Origin: Monarcha castaneiventris obscurior
Taxonomy: Eukaryota; Chordata; Aves; Passeriformes; Monarchidae
Reading direction: 5' to 3'
NCBI GenBank assembly: GCA_026261815.1
Contig: JAMPIT010000059.1
Span: 18,338,001 to 18,402,000 of the forward strand
DNA: 64,000 bases
The notes below the pieces were generated by a model that saw nothing but the letters and a program-made list of their open reading frames with translations, did no database searches and had not been told where the DNA came from. Positions 13,021-27,110 of the stretch are shown piece by piece (the first letter of the stretch is position 1; each line of letters begins with the position of its first letter). The position numbers and the translations under genes were made by a program.

Positions 13021-15506
13021 CAAACACAAAATTTGAACAAGGAACTACTGTGATCTTTATCAATAAAAATGGTGCAAAATATTTTTATCTTTCCTTTTGA
13101 CAATGAATCAAGTTAAGCAAATACAGTCTGAAAATGCATTGCAGACTGGAGTTTTTCATTTCCACTTCTTTCAAAAGAATTTCAGAATACTCCTAATCTT
13201 ACATTACTTGTTGTGGCTCCATTTTAGTTTGTTCACCCCTTACCTTTCCCAGTTTCACAAAGCATTTTTTGAAATCTGTCTTCTTCCTTTCTGCCCGTGT
13301 TCTCTTAAATAACACACAGTACAACAATCCTGGCAAACTGACAATATAACTGAGTGAGAAAATTTAATGTGTGACATGTCTCAATAAAACTTAGTGCAAA
13401 TTACAGAATCACTGAAAAGAGTTGTCTTAAAAGGTTACCTTTCAGATAAATTTAAATAAGTGAACTTCTTTGGTGAGTAAAATGTGGCTTAAAGCCATGA
13501 CAGTTAAATCTGCCAGCTGAGGGAATGCCACACAGGATATGAGCTGGTCTTTTACAGCTTTACTTACAGAAAATCTTTTACAGTAAGTGCAGCTAATGTT
13601 AAACAACTGCATCATTTAATAGTTCAGTTCATGATGCTTAAAATAAATATCTCCATTGTGGGAATTCTATATCAATAATTTTTTGTTGACTTCATGTCAA
13701 ATCTGCCCACTGTTGTGACTATGTTTAGAGAGACAATCATTATTATTCAACTAAGTGTCCAGTCAAGTTGCTAATATTAAATGTGCTCTAGAACACTGAG
13801 TGAAATGGCAAATGCTTCCACGGCGTATTTTGCCTTCACTAATATAATTACTTAGAAAAAAGCTAATAGGTTACAATATGCCCTGAAATTTGTCCTCAGA
13901 ATGAGGAGACATTCAAGACTTATTTGAATAAAATCTAAAAGATTAATTTGAAAGTGTACTGAGGTCTCATTGTTAATGTGATACGTGTATTAAATTGAAA
14001 TATTGACACATTTCAGAAGAAAGTAGGGAAAAAAATTGCTACATTATACAATTAAAAATGGCTACTATAAAGTAAGAGAGTAAGAGTGCATTTAATAGGT
14101 TAATATTAAAATAGTCTGTCATTTTGCAAAGGCTGCAAAAGCTTTAAACTGTATTGGAAAATGTCCTATGCATTATAGCCCATTAAATTAAGATTAAAAA
14201 ACCACTTGGACTGTATTAATGCCTACAGTAAGTTTTCTAACTAAAGGGAAGCTTCTTGATATAGTCATATCTTGTGTCATGTTATTTGAATACCATTCAC
14301 TGAAAACTCATAGAGGGACTTCTGAATCTGAAATTCAAATAGAAATAGGTGTGACAAATCTTAAAGTCTTTATCTGGCATTGTCATAAATCATTTTGAAT
14401 TCCAGAAGTAACTTGTGGGATAAAATAGATCTGACTAGCCCAATCTTCTCTCTGTTTTTCACAGTATCATCTTGTCGCTTTTTGGTGAAAATAGGATTAA
14501 CACTTTGTATGCTATTAGAAAAAAAAGTCCACATACTTAATATTCATTTTGGGAGATTTCAGAATTTAGTGGAATTCGTGGGGGAAGGCGGGGAGAAACC
14601 CCACATTCCTGAGTGGACAGGTTTAATTTGAATCACTGGATGTCAATTAACATGGATTTCCTGTGTTGTAATTTCCAACTGATTTCCAAGGTGGAACTAT
14701 TATGTTGTTCAACTAAAGTCTTTTGAAAGTATTTTTACAAAGTTTATTTACAGATCTTAAAAGTTATTGAGCTGAATTTGATTGAGGTACCTTTTCATTA
14801 ACTCATTTTGTTTATGGTTGGACTTACCCTAAGGAAGAATGCAATATGTTAATTAACTCTGGGCTTTTTCCTGCAGTTGAAGAAAATGTATATCTGTCTC
14901 TTAAAATCTGTTTTTGTCTCTGTCTTGGGTTGGTAATTCAGTTTCATTTCTAAGTATTCACGTAACACTCCATTTTGTGGCCCTCTGTAAATATTATCCT
15001 CTGTTTAACAAGACCTTCCCTTTTTATTCATACGAAATCCTTCTGGATTAAAAAGTTTGTTCAACCAATTTGGATAGAAGATGTGCACAAATGTCTTTCA
15101 TGGTAATTGCAATTTCTGTAGGATGAAATAGGGCTATATAAAATAATACCAACTGACATTCTGATTTCCTATAAAGTGAGAAAATATACCTAAAATACAT
15201 ATACCAGTGCAGCTGAAAAGGGAAGTATTTCTGTGGAAGAAGAGCAAGAAATTCACTGAAACAGGAGTTTGCAAAATATCAGTGACAGATATGAAAACAA
15301 AACCACATCTTCACAGCTGATCATTTTGTGCAATGAAATTGCTAAATGAAACAGATGTCTTTCCATTTCTCAGCTTGGCTGACATGAATCACAGATGCCC
15401 ATTAGCCAAAATAACTAGAGGAAACACTTTATACTAAAAGTAGCAGAGAAATATTTCGCAGAACATTTTTTTAGTACTTGAGTAAAATGAAAAATCTCTG
15501 CAGCGC

Positions 15507-15515
15507 TGATTGACA
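15507..15515 (+). promoter_or_regulatory. Candidate PBX/HOX-type motif in intron
   Basis: TGATTGACA matches the known PBX-containing homeodomain complex consensus. It sits in a roughly 130-bp block of higher-complexity sequence (about 15495-15620). This is a motif match only; conservation cannot be tested here. Confidence 0.25.
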
Positions 15516-18500
15516 CAGCTCATGCATTTCAGAGCTGGGTAATGATTCACTGTAGAGGGCTGTAAAGCACATCAGGCAGTCTTTAGTCACCTTGATTGCT
15601 CTAGTAACATCTGTATTGTTTTAAGAGATTAAAAAAAAAATGAGAGGCATTCTCTTTCCTTGTTTATATATACTATGCATTTTCACCCCTTGAATTATAT
15701 ATGGAAGACTTTATCATTGTATCTGTAGCTTGTGTTTCCTGATCACCCAAAAAGACCTTTGGAAATGTTATTCTGAATTTGAGATTTTTCTACAAGAACT
15801 CTGGACTCTTATGTATATACATAGAATTTAAATTGGATTACCAGAGGCATTATTAACATTTTTTTAGACAACACAGTGTTATAGCTTAAAGTGTTCTTCT
15901 AAGCTATAAAGGTTGGTATTCCTTTTAAACACGTTACTGTGAAGTGCAACTCTCAGCTCCCTAGAAGTCTTTATGTGGATGTCTCAAAGTCTTATACTCA
16001 GCTCCCTTTCCAGATTTTTGGCTAATATTTGTGTGGGGAAAAACAAGCAAACAGACAAAAAATCCCCAACAATCCACACAAATTGAAAAACTCGCACAAG
16101 TATAACGTTTGAATTTGGCAGAGATAATAGGTTAATGATTTTGTGGGCATAAAAATAATTTCCAAATCATCTTACTAAGATTTACACATAGCTAGAGGAG
16201 AGGCAATGGAAAATCATCAAAAATGGTAGTATCTTACATATTAGATGAATAAGTATATTAAAAGATCTTTACATGTTGAATTAGTCTAAATATAATTGTT
16301 CAAAAGCTTCATAGTTTTTAGTTCAGGGATTTTTTTAGTTTTCTGATTTAGTTCTTCTCACTACTCTGTTCAGGCTTGTAGTGCCAGGCTACATTTTAAG
16401 GCACCAGAATATGATTATTGGGATTGCTAAGTTATTTTATAAGTTCCTGGCATGGATTTTCTAAATATCACTCTCCAAAACAATTTCCATGCATCATTTG
16501 TACATTAAATTTGTCCAAACACTCTTGCTGGGAACAGTTTGCATGGAGTTATGCTATTCTGGAGATAATTTATTAGAATGGATTTTGCCAGACTGCGAAC
16601 TGGTTTCTGAGCCAAAGAAAAGACATTGCAGCATCAATACACTATTGTCAACTTTTGTGAGAATTTACCAGACCTGGTTTTGGAAAGCATCTGGGAAAAC
16701 TGCAATGTGCCCATTTAAATATCCCTCTCAAAAAGGACCTTAATTTATATTTCTGTCACACATCTAAGGAAGAACAGCCTCTTATCATGCTCTTCATCAC
16801 TCTTGCTGTGAAAATATTTCATAGAGTGGTCATGGACCAGCAGTGAGTTCCTAGGACCAAAATGGTTTTGAAGGTGAAATTATAGTCTAGGAAGACAAGG
16901 AGAAGAAAACACTTAAGGACTGCTTACACTAAATGACATTTTAAAATGGAACACAGCCTGGAAGATACTTTGGAGTCGTTTAAAAAGGAGGCTGAAAGGG
17001 TTAAATGGAGGCATGAAAGGTCACAATTTTTGTGGGCCATCAATGGAGGAGCATGAGGAATTAAAGTTCACTTTAAAAATTAATTCCTCAAAAGAGGCAT
17101 GAGAATGGCTTGAAACCCTTAGTTTTAAGTCATCAAAAGAAACAGAAGCAAAAGAAAGAAATATATTTATTTGCAAAATATTTTTCTTAACATCTGCCTT
17201 CCTACTCTTTATTTCTGGTGGAGTTTCCTATTTTTTTTTTATTTATTGTAGAATGAAAAGAAGCAGTAAGAAAATACTCACTTTGTAAAGTAAACATACA
17301 TGTATGTAGTGTAAGCAAAGTTTAATAGGTCTAAATACTTGTATGTAGAAAATCAAAGTTCAGAACATAACAGTATTAAAATTTCTACCATGAAGGTTTT
17401 GATCCTAGATTCCTGGTGAGTTCTATCTGTTCCACATATTTCAAGTCTGTGGGAAATGTTCAATGTCTGAAAATGTTTCACAACATAGAAGTTTACTGTT
17501 TGACTTCGGCTTATCCTACAAGTCCACTCTGTCTGTTTGGTTTCAGCACAAAAGACAAGGAAAGACACATTCAAAACCATAATAATTGAATATTTTTACT
17601 TCTAATAGTTTAAATAGGTGCTACGGAAGACAATACGAAGGGGTCATAGATGAAAAGAGAAATATATTCATGGCTGCATAGCACGGGGGATATTTATGTT
17701 ATGTGGCGTGTATGGCATTTTTCATTATCTGAAATGTAAGCTTAAACTAACCAAAGCTCTTCACATGACTGAATGCAATCTTTCTGCAGATCTAATCGAT
17801 ACTGTTATTATGTGTTTAAATAACTATTTTTAGAAATAAAAAATGCACTATTTCTGTCTTTAACTTTTTTAAAATCACACCCAAGAAATATCAGAATATT
17901 CCAAAAAGTTTTTATATTTGCACATCATTTTTGTAAAAAGACTTTCTGCTTGATTTCATCCTTCTGCTGAATTCAAAAGTAAGTTTATAAAAAGAATTGT
18001 ATTTCATGGTGAAAATAAATCTGAGTGCCAATTTCTTTCAGTTAATTATGAAATCAATGAGATTGGAAGGACCTTTCTAAAAAGGTGATGAGACAAATTA
18101 TGCTAACTATCTGAAAGATCAAATGAGCCATCATCCATACTACTGTACTGAACAACAAAACATAATTGAATAATTTTTTGTATAAAGACGGTGAGGACAG
18201 CAAGTTATATATGTGAAGTCAAGCTTTATACAACTTATATAATGGGTGTTAAATCAATATTGAATGCTTAATAAATTTGGGTTTTTTTCCTTTCGGCTAT
18301 TTACATTAGTTGGTGGAGTGAAAGTGATAATGATTTAAAATGAAATGCTCCCCAATCTAGGAGAACTATAAAAAATATGAAATAAAATTTTTAAATATTA
18401 TTATTTCATTAATCCAGTGGTTCTGTTTTTCTTAATTGTCTTGTATTTAGCCATGTTCTTTATCTGCTTAGTGAATTTACAACTAGCACAGCAGTTGTGA

Positions 18501-18819
18501 ATTTTTAATAGGATCTCTTCAAGGAAAGAAAAGGTCAGTATTAACATAAAAATCTTCTTTAAGAACTGTGGTGCAAAGGTTTCTTAGCAGAGAACAGGTG
18601 TTGCTGCAAAAGCAAAATCTGCCAGAACAGTCAAGTGAAGAGATGTTTGGAGCTAAGTTAGGAAACACTGGCTGTCAGTCAGGGTGAATGAAAATTACTT
18701 TCTTAATGGTATTAACCACATTTTTTGCATACAGAATAATTTAACATATAATAACGTTTTTTTAAAACCTCCATCCTTGTCATTGCTTCTAAACAAAATG
18801 CTGTATTCTTCCGTTTCAG

Positions 18820-19114
18820 CTTCATTCTGACCAGGATAAGGGAGATGGATCCCTCAAATACATTTTGTCAGGAGATGGGGCTGGTACTCTTTTTATAATT
18901 GATGAGAAAACAGGAGACATTCATGCAACTCGGAGAATTGACAGGGAAGAGAAAGCCTTTTACACCCTGCGTGCCCAAGCTATCAACAGAAGAACTCTGA
19001 GACCAGTGGAACCTGAATCTGAGTTTGTCATCAAGATCCATGACATCAATGACAATGAACCAACATTTCCAGAAGAAATTTACACTGCTAGTGTTCCTGA
19101 AATGTCAGTAGTAG
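18820..19114 (+). CDS. CDH10: CDH10 exon 3: most of EC1 and start of EC2
   Basis: Acceptor TTTCAG precedes 18820; the donor is G|GTGAGT after 19114; 295 nt, entering in phase 0. It encodes residues 1-98 from [12 protein letters not shown]1 calcium-site residues are visible: D41-R42-E43 (DRE) and D75-I-N-D-N79, followed by EP, the EC1-EC2 linker. P93-E94-M95 near the exon end belongs to the N-terminal strand of EC2. The preceding exon should end with the mature N-terminus, whose two tryptophans insert into the partner cadherin's pocket in type II proteins; it is outside the window. The [18 protein letters not shown] segment fits cadherin-10 and differs from cadherin-6, which I recall as DLFIINENTGDIQATKR. 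Confidence 0.97.
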
Positions 19115-22100
19115 GTGAGTTCTCTATACTGAGGCACAAATGCCTGTTCTCCATTACTTGACAAGTTATTTCCCCATCCTCTCAAAAGTCAGTCATGTAG
19201 AATTCTACCTGATGACTAAAGTAATTTTCATTTGGCTTGTTTGTTCAAATATTGAAATTGCATCCAGAAACAGATTTCTGTGATCTGAGATCTATTTCTA
19301 CTTGGAATATCCAAATTATTAGCTTTACAGTTCTTTGGATTATAAATATTAATAGATAGTAGGTAATGGTGAATCATCTTCCTCCTTAAGAACTGTTAGA
19401 ATGACTAAATTATCCTGTTGAAAGCTCAATAAATTTTTTTTCTTTCGTTTTCACTGGAAGTTCCCAGTGGTGATAAGAACTGAATGGAGAGCTGTCTCCA
19501 CTCTCTCTGTGGCTGAGGAAATTATATATTGACTTATGTGATATTGATGCACTGTCTGAAGGTAGACACCCTTTCTTTTCTTTTTTTCACTTTAACTGTA
19601 TAGACATCCTCTCGTGTTTTCACACCCTCCTTTAACTCTATCCATGAATGATGCTTCAAGAATATGAAACAGCTGTTTGAGTTAACATTTTTCTGCTTGC
19701 AATGTGTTTTCAGTTCTTATCTTAAGTACAAAGTTGTGGCCTGGATCATGCCAGCTGGTGAATTTTATAAACAATAACATTTTAGAATATGAGCTATTAT
19801 TTATTTTAGTGCATACAATTCTTTAGGAATAATTTTGAAAAACTTAAAAATATATGAAGTTTCTTTTAAAAATTAATATTAATTTATTCATTGTATAACT
19901 GTAACTACTATAGTGTTGAATTCTTAAAATTCCAAAAACAAACAATAAATTCAAGATAACTGTTGGCTATTATTAGCATTTTAATTACTTCCACTGCCTG
20001 AATAGATCAAACAGGTGTTTTAGATTACTAAATTAGCCTGTTGAGATGATTAGTTTTTGAGATGTTTTATATATACAGATATTGAAGATTTTGTACTTAC
20101 TTTCCTGGGCCAAGGAAAATGCTAAAAGAACAAGAAAACACATAACTATTGAAAGAGAATGGCCTCAGCAAATCTGTGCAGCAATGTATGGAAGCACAAT
20201 ACTAATAGATTTTTTATTTTTGGTATTTCAATCTGCTTTCAGTTTGTGGTTGAATAATTTTTAAAAGTTCCAGCATTCAGCAAGTAGTTTTCATTATAAA
20301 GCAAGATAAATTTAAAAAAAAAGAGAGAGAAAAAATATGACAGATGATTATGTCGGCCTGTACTGAAATCTCAACAAATCAGTCCACGTAAAGAGGAGAT
20401 TTGAAAAGTCTTCCACCTTTACTGTTCCAAAATCTAATAAAATGTAATACCAATTTACTAAGGAACCGATCACCTCTAAATTTCCGTAAACATACACAGC
20501 TTTAGGTAGAGCATCTTGAAAGTGCATCCTGCAAGAACATTGCTGCATTTTCTAGACAAGCATATGGCAAGATTACAGTAGGGTTGAAAAAGTGTCTTAG
20601 AGTTTTCCACTTTATTTCTCGTGTTCTTTCTATAAAATCCAGAATGCACTCTTTTAAATGTGATTGGAAAGATTTAAGAATGTTATTCAGAGTTTTCATT
20701 AAATATTAGGCAATTATATAATATTCAATTATAATCTATAAATTCCTAATTTTATCAGTCTCAATTCCATAAATATCATCTTTCTCTTTAAGTGTTCTCA
20801 AACATTCATGGCATTATTTCAATGATTCTAAAGTATTCGTATTCCAAGATTCCAGTGTATCTCTACATCTGTACATAGATCATAAAATTTTGAGACCGCA
20901 AAATTTCAGCATTGTAACAACAACAAAAAAGAGATAAGATGATAAGAATGTACAGAAAAGCAAAGACTAACAAAAAAAAACTTGGGTACACTTAGTGTAT
21001 TAACCTTGTGTCTTGCATAAACAGCTGTGCTGAAACAAATGGACTTTATTCTGTCAAAAAAAATTGAAATAATTTAGAGAATTATAACTGTTCAAATCTG
21101 TCATGTTCCTGGATTTCATAAATGTGGCCAGTCAGCTGCTAGAGTGAGTGACTGACTACCCGATAGGTAGAATTTTCTTTTACCTTTATTACTTTCAGTT
21201 TTATGGCTGATCCCTAGAGGTATATGTTCATCGGTGGTCCATGAGAGAATGATGTGATTTTATAAAGTATTCATCAAAGTTGATTCATTTCTTAATAACA
21301 CTAATTTCATTCTCCAACTTAAAAAAATCTACTCAGTAATCTCAAAACTGAGATGCAGAAGGGGAGAAATCTTCTAAAAGAATAAGCTGCAAAAAATTTT
21401 TGAGAAAAATTGAGTTAATTAGAAATTGTGAAGTCATTATGTTAAAATTCTTCACACATTTGTACATTAATAATATACTATCCCATCATGAATTCCAAAA
21501 TATTTTTAAATTAGTATTTTTTCTGACATCTTACAGTTCAAGCATTTTTAGTACAGCAACTTACATGAGAAATTTATGAAAAAAGAAACAATTACGTTTT
21601 TTATGACAATTGCACTTCCCCATCCAAAGGAAAATAGGAAGAAATTCCTACATTTCTCTATTTTTCTCTCTCTGCTTTTTTTTTTGTTTGTTTGTTTTAG
21701 TTATAGTATTTTGAGCAGCCCATTATTTGCCCAGTACTGTTGGCCATGAGGTAAGAAAGTGTTAGGCTTGATGTAAGGAATGCAGATAGAAATTGCAGTC
21801 TTGGATGTTATTGCACTGTTGCTATGCATGTCTCCTGTAGTACCCACTTCTGTGAGAAAGTAGAAACATTTAATCTTTCTATAAGTGTCTGGAAACGTTA
21901 AGTAGAGCTTAGAATATAAGTATTTTCTCAGTGATAGGTACCAGAAAGAGAAATTACAAAGCTAAATTACTATGGCCCTTACCTGAGTAGATATGAGTTA
22001 TATGGTTCTATAAAAAGTATGATACTATCAGGACTGTAATATTTTCATTATCTAATCCAGCATAGTCAACATAGTATGGCACTGTTGGGAGTCTGAGAAA

Positions 22101-22324
22101 GAGAGAGATTACCGGAACTGCACCCTGCCTTTCCTGGGTCAGACCTGTCAAGCAGACAGAACATCATGTGAAGGATTCCCTATCCTCACTCTGTTCCACT
22201 TAGCTGAGTGCGGTGACTTAAGGGATAGGGGAGAGTGGTGACAAGTTCCTGCCCAGTCCTGCAGGTGCATCTATTCCATGACTACCTCGCTGTTGCAGGT
22301 GCCCTAGCATGACAGGCAGGGAAG

Positions 22325-22592
22325 GTGCTGATCTCACCTCTCTGCTGGTTTGCAGTAGGACACACAAAAATGGAATGAAACTGTGTCAAGGGAAGCTCAG
22401 ACTGGACATTAGGAAAAGGCTCTTCATTGAGAGATTGGTCAATCGTTGGAACAGGCTCCCCAGGAAAATATATTGAATGCTTCTCTTAGTTACTTGATTT
22501 AGTTTTAGGTAGTCCTGTGAGAAGCAGGAAGTTGGACTTGATGATCCTTATGGGTCCTTTCCAACTCAGGATATTATGTGATTCTATGGTAG
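22325..22592 (+). mobile_element. CR1 LINE fragment with 3' tail
   Basis: Shows the CR1 3' region in forward order: TGTCAAGGGAAGCTCAGACT, GGACATTAGGAAAAGGCTCT, GGAACAGGCTCCCCAGG, GGACTTGATGATCC, and terminal GTGATTCTATGG. The left edge is approximate. Confidence 0.85.
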
Positions 22593-22735
22593 AATTATCC
22601 ACTAAAACCCACATCATTATTTTTATAGAATGACTTGCATTCCTGCTACAACTGGGACATCCAAGTTTAATAGTTTACTATTTTCCTAGGTTACAATGTA
22701 AGATGTAACCAAAAACACGTATCATCTTCACAAGC

Positions 22736-23205
22736 TGTTAAAGCAGGTGGGGCAATGTTCCTTATCTCCTACCTTGATGCATCCTTGATAACTCCCTCCG
22801 GGGGCTATCTCTGTTTAATGGGCAGTCAAGGACCCACTGCATGACTTGTAGAATTACATAAACCCGTTGTGAGATGGTACGCCCAGGGGGAGGAGCCAAG
22901 CATTCCCACCTGGATGTAATCTGGAGTTTGAAACAGTAGGAGCAGCCCTTACCTATGGGACTTCCAGAGGACAAGAGCTATACCACTGGACCTTCAGGTG
23001 AAGACCAGACCCTTCTACAGGATCACCGCTTCAATAGGACCACTTCATCTGGACTGCTACCACCACCCTGACTAAGAGTGTGTCAGGTTGTACCCTGACT
23101 CTGTTGGTGTTCCTGTACTATTGCATTTATTTTAATTTTCCTATTAAATTCCTATTATAATTCTGACTTGTGATCTCCCACTGGTTTGTTTTCCAGCTAG
23201 TACAA
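22736..23205 (+). mobile_element. LTR-like element, boundaries uncertain
   Basis: A block of mixed composition, distinct from the AT-rich intron, that begins near TGTTAAAGCAGG. It resembles avian retrovirus-type LTRs, with CCCAGGGGGAGGAGCCAAG promoter-like sequence and a terminal AT-rich stretch containing ATTAAATTCC before a TAGTACA end. I found no clean terminal repeats or target-site duplication, so it could be a partial or diverged copy. Confidence 0.45.
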
Positions 23206-25364
23206 CTATCAATCAGGGACGAAGGCTGGGCTACTAGAAAGACACACAAACATACCCACAGTATTTTTTAAAATTTCAGTTTATTCAAACAAACTTCATA
23301 GAGAAAGACCCTTTTATATATAAGTAGGATTGGTGAATGGCAATGGTAAAATGGGGTGAAAAGCAAAATAAAAGATATGTATGTCACTTTCATTATCAAA
23401 AGTCAAAGAGGACCTACTGCAGATAGATGGTAACAGATCAGATGTCATGCCTCTTATTGGAGGACACAACACTGGAACGATTCTCTTTGTTCATTGTTTC
23501 CAATTCCTGTAGACGTTGTCATCATCTTTTATATGTATTTTTACCACAAAAGTGATATTTTATAGATAATAAATATTTGTTCTTTTTTTCTTTGTTATAC
23601 TTTAAATCCACGTCAGTCTTTAATATGACTAATAACTTACAACTTGTATCTGTGCCTTTTATTTATGCTATTCTGCAACTGCATTCTCAAAACCTCTGCT
23701 ATCACCTGGTGACTGCATTCTCAGTTCTGGTACTGAATATCAATGTTTCAAATGGGCTTAGTCTTACCTCTACTTTAAGAAGTGTCAAAAATCCAAAAAG
23801 TCAACAATTCTGCAGTTTTGCCACTGTACTGTCTATTTCTACACATCTATACTGGAGCCACAAGTGCAAGGTGTTCATATGAACCCTGTATGCACTTATC
23901 TGAATACCAGAAAGAAGACAAACATGGTATCCCATAATACAAAGAAAAGAATGAAATGCTTATGTAGCAAAAGCCTGAAGTGATTGAAATCTGTGCACCC
24001 TTGCTGTACAGGGTTTGCTCCATCCTGAAGTGCCCTGTACTAGAGGGAACTGTAAGATGGTCAGGAGGTCAGAAAAACACTGTTAAGTCTTTATCTACTC
24101 CATATGCCTCCATCTTTAAGGTAGCAAATCATGATGTAGCCATACACCAGCCTCTTTCAGACCACAAACAGCAGTTTTGATTTTTTCCTCAGGCTGTGGT
24201 ACCAGATGGGTACCTAAGAATATGGCTATTTCTATTATCAAATAGAGTGTCTTGACAAAGGCCCATAAATTCTTTGTTCTTGTTCATCTTTCTTCTGTTG
24301 CTCATTAAACATAGAAAAGGCAGAGATAAATGGGCCAACTTCAGGATCTTGCAGCTGGATCAATATCCTAGAAGACAGCTTACTCTCCTGAAGTCTTTGT
24401 ACTGATTACTGGATATTTCATCTTTCACTCTTTCCTTTCCTTACTTCCAGAGTTTATGACCCTGAATATTCTTATGGTTTTGACGACAGTCTTCTGCTCT
24501 GTCTATCATATTTTTCACCTATCTTTTTCTGCTCATTTGGAGATTTCTTTTCAGAACTGCAGATAGTCTATTTTCCTCTAGATGGATTTTCCTGTGGATT
24601 TTGCCTATTAGTGTATTTTAGAAAAGTTTCCAGAACTTTTCATTTAGACCTCTTTTTATATATTTATATATCCTCACAGCCTATATATCCTCTAATCTTT
24701 CCTTATTCTTATTTCATCTTGTAAGTTTTCTGCTTCTGAATTATCAATATATGCTCCAGAAGATGTAATCGCCTTCTGGGTTTACATGAGATGTACAGGG
24801 TGCCCTGTTGGCCTGTCATCTCTACCTCTTTACATGCTTTCTCTTCGGACAGGAGTTAGAGCTGCATAACTTTCTACCTTGTGTTCTCATATACTCCCTC
24901 GTTAGTGCTGTTCACCAATCCCCAATGCTTAGTCCTCTCTGCCACAGAATTCATCCTACTTCTGGTTTCCTATTAACAAAGATATTTTAAAATCTTTTTT
25001 TTCCATATAAAGTTCTCTCAGCAAACCATTTTGCATCTTCTGACTTCTGACATTTCAAAAACCCAAATTATGATATTTTTAGGTTTTTTACAAAGTTTGG
25101 TTTCACTCTGCACACAAATCCTGTCATAAGGAGATGAGAAAAAAATTTAAAAAACATAAAGCAAAAAAACCCCTAAGATAAAACATTATTTTTCCTTTAA
25201 AAGGACATCTTGAAAGAGTTGAAATTATCCACACCTGTGCTTATTTATAACTCATTGTTTTCTAAGTTACAGGAGTACCATGTAGTCAAAGATCTTTCTG
25301 ACATTGAGTTCTCTGAAAATGCAGCCCTTTTCAGTTCTTTTCTATATTCTGCAGCTTGAAATAG

Positions 25365-25412
25365 ATTATTTCAGGGAAAAACGTGTCATTATTTCCAGGG
25401 AAAATAGGTGTC
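25365..25412 (+). repeat. Diverged tandem duplication of about 24 bp
   Basis: 25365-25387 and 25388-25412 both run ATTATTTC(C)AGGGAAAA, a variable trio, then GTGTC; ATTATTTT follows as the start of a third partial unit. Confidence 0.8.
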
Positions 25413-26110
25413 ATTATTTTCTGTCTTTTCCACTAGAAAGAGCAGAAAATTTCTATTAATTTGGCTTCTTATTTGTATGGATAATTTACTATGGAGGGTA
25501 CATGCTCTAGTTAAATATCACATAACTCAGCTGGGAGTAAAGAAACCAAAATCTAAGTTTAGAATCCAGCTCTACAGTGGATATTTTGTGTATTCCTTTT
25601 CCTAGATAATTATCTCCAGTGATTTTTATCTAATATGTATGCATCACAAAACGAATTGTGAGGTCGAAGTAATTAATACTTGTACTGTGTTTGAAGGTGC
25701 TTGCAGCAAATATCAGCAAGGGCCAAATATATTAATTGCTGTTATAGTCCTAGACCCTAGGGAGAGTCAAACACTATAATTAAAGTTATGTTAAAATATG
25801 CCTTCTGAGAACTGCAATAATCTGACAAAAGACTGTTTGTTTCTGGGCCAGGTTTACCACTGTTGAATTCTAGTTCACGGTATAGTAAAATTGGCGATTA
25901 TGCAAGGAGAAAAAAACAGAATTCACTGGTGTGTTATTAATAACATAGATGGTGCCATATTCATAGATCCATAGAATGGTTTGAGTTGGAAGGGACCTTA
26001 AAGATCTTCTAGTTCCAACACCACTAGACCAGGTTGCTCACAGCCCCATCCAGCCAGGCCTTGAACACTGCCAAGGATGGGATATCCAGAGCTTCTCTGG
26101 TCAACCTGTT

Positions 26111-26707
26111 TGTCCAGGTTTGGGACAAATTTGGAGGAATGTCCAAATTTGAATATCCTCTGATAGAAGCCAGGTTACAGCCACTCCTCTCCCACCAGGT
26201 TCACAAAAAATTTTCCTCAGAGGAAAGTGAAAGGAAAAAGCTATCTATTTTAAAGACACAATGCACAATGGGAAAAGAATGATGCCAGATAATAAAACCT
26301 CTTGCTGTGGAGAGAACCTGGTAAGATTTTAGAGTCCTTGCTTTGGGTGTGGTCTCTCTCCTATTTGGAGCCAGGTGTAAGGTCTCCCGGTGTGTTCTGG
26401 TATTGTTGAACAGTCCAGAAGAGAAGAAGAAACTGAAGTCCCAGGGAAGCAAAGGATTTTAACTCTCCATCTCTCTCTTCCAAGAAAAGGAGCCAAGAGC
26501 TGGGAAAAGCAGGAAGGTCCTTGCCTCCTCTCTGCAGCAGCAGCAGCAGCTGTCTATGTGTCCTTGGAGCACAAACTGCTTTGAAAAGTTTATCTGGCAT
26601 TTTTTCTTTCTCTCACACCCAGTTTTAAAGATGCAGAAAGGCACAGGAATCACGTCCGGGCATAGAGTGGTGAAAGGGGATACGCATCATAAAGTCACCC
26701 CAAGACA
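26111..26707 (-). mobile_element. Solo LTR (597 bp), ERVL-like
   Basis: Begins TGTCCAGG and ends CCAAGACA, so the ends are TGTC/GACA inverted repeats. Target-site duplications are CTGTT (26106-26110) and CTATT (26708-26712), one transition apart and 5 bp long, as expected of ERVL-type integration. Read in reverse, the start TGTCTTGGGGTGACTTTATG resembles a common songbird LTR family. It interrupts the CR1 copy listed around it. No internal retroviral sequence remains, so it is a recombined solo LTR. A CAG-repeat stretch lies at about 26536-26550. Confidence 0.82.
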
Positions 26708-26732
26708 CTATTTCAGTGTCTCACCACCCTCA

Positions 26733-27110
26733 TGTGGGGAGAGATAAGATAGAATTGGGTTGCAGGCTGTGGGACGTGCCTGCAGAAGCACACAGTGGCA
26801 CAAAGTAGCACATGGTGGCACAGAGAAGCTTGTCTCCACCAGACCCTGGAGGGAGGAGATGTCACAACAGCAGACCCCTATGGAGAGGAGCCTGCCGGGA
26901 GCTGATGGATGGTTGAACAGTGAGTGATCATCCCATAGAAGGACATTTAGAAAGTGTGTTGCTGATGTGGCAACATGGGATAGGTCACATAGTGTGATTT
27001 GCCATGTAAGGAAATACTGTTCCTTCAAAAAGTGTATAAAACCAGCTTGTTTCTTTGAATAAACGATTCAGATTCCCTGCTGGTCTGGGTCCGTGTCTCG
27101 GTCACTCTCA
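26733..27110 (+). mobile_element. Solo LTR (378 bp) with 6-bp target duplication
   Basis: Runs from TGTGGGGAGAG to GTCACTCTCA. The flanks are perfect CCCTCA duplications at 26727-26732 and 27111-27116; CCCTCA is also the uninterrupted CR1 sequence at this point, which confirms the junctions. TATAAA at 27035-27040 and AATAAA at 27058-27063 lie in the correct order for U3 and R, followed by a U5 of about 47 bp. A 6-bp duplication is usual for ERVK-type (beta-retroviral) elements. The clean ends suggest a younger insertion than its neighbour. Confidence 0.92.

Larger units (their letters stand above)
1..18819 (+). other. Upstream CDH10 intron (probably intron 2), no exon found
   Basis: This 18.8-kb stretch precedes the first recognisable coding exon and ends in a good acceptor (pyrimidine-rich tract, then TTTCAG). 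I looked for the preceding cadherin exon, which should end with the WMWNQFF-type mature N-terminus followed by a donor, and did not find it. The sequence is AT-rich with scattered open frames that look random. It holds CR1 fragments, an LTR-like element, a GC-rich repeat fragment and microsatellites, listed separately. The rest shows nothing I can name. Confidence 0.7.

Noticed and set aside
1..18819. Upstream CDH10 exon with start codon or mature N-terminus
   Set aside because: No frame gives a signal peptide, a furin-type site or WMWNQFF-like sequence followed by a donor.
26536..26552. CAG repeat as a coding polyglutamine or polyserine tract
   Set aside because: Short, imperfect and located inside a solo LTR.
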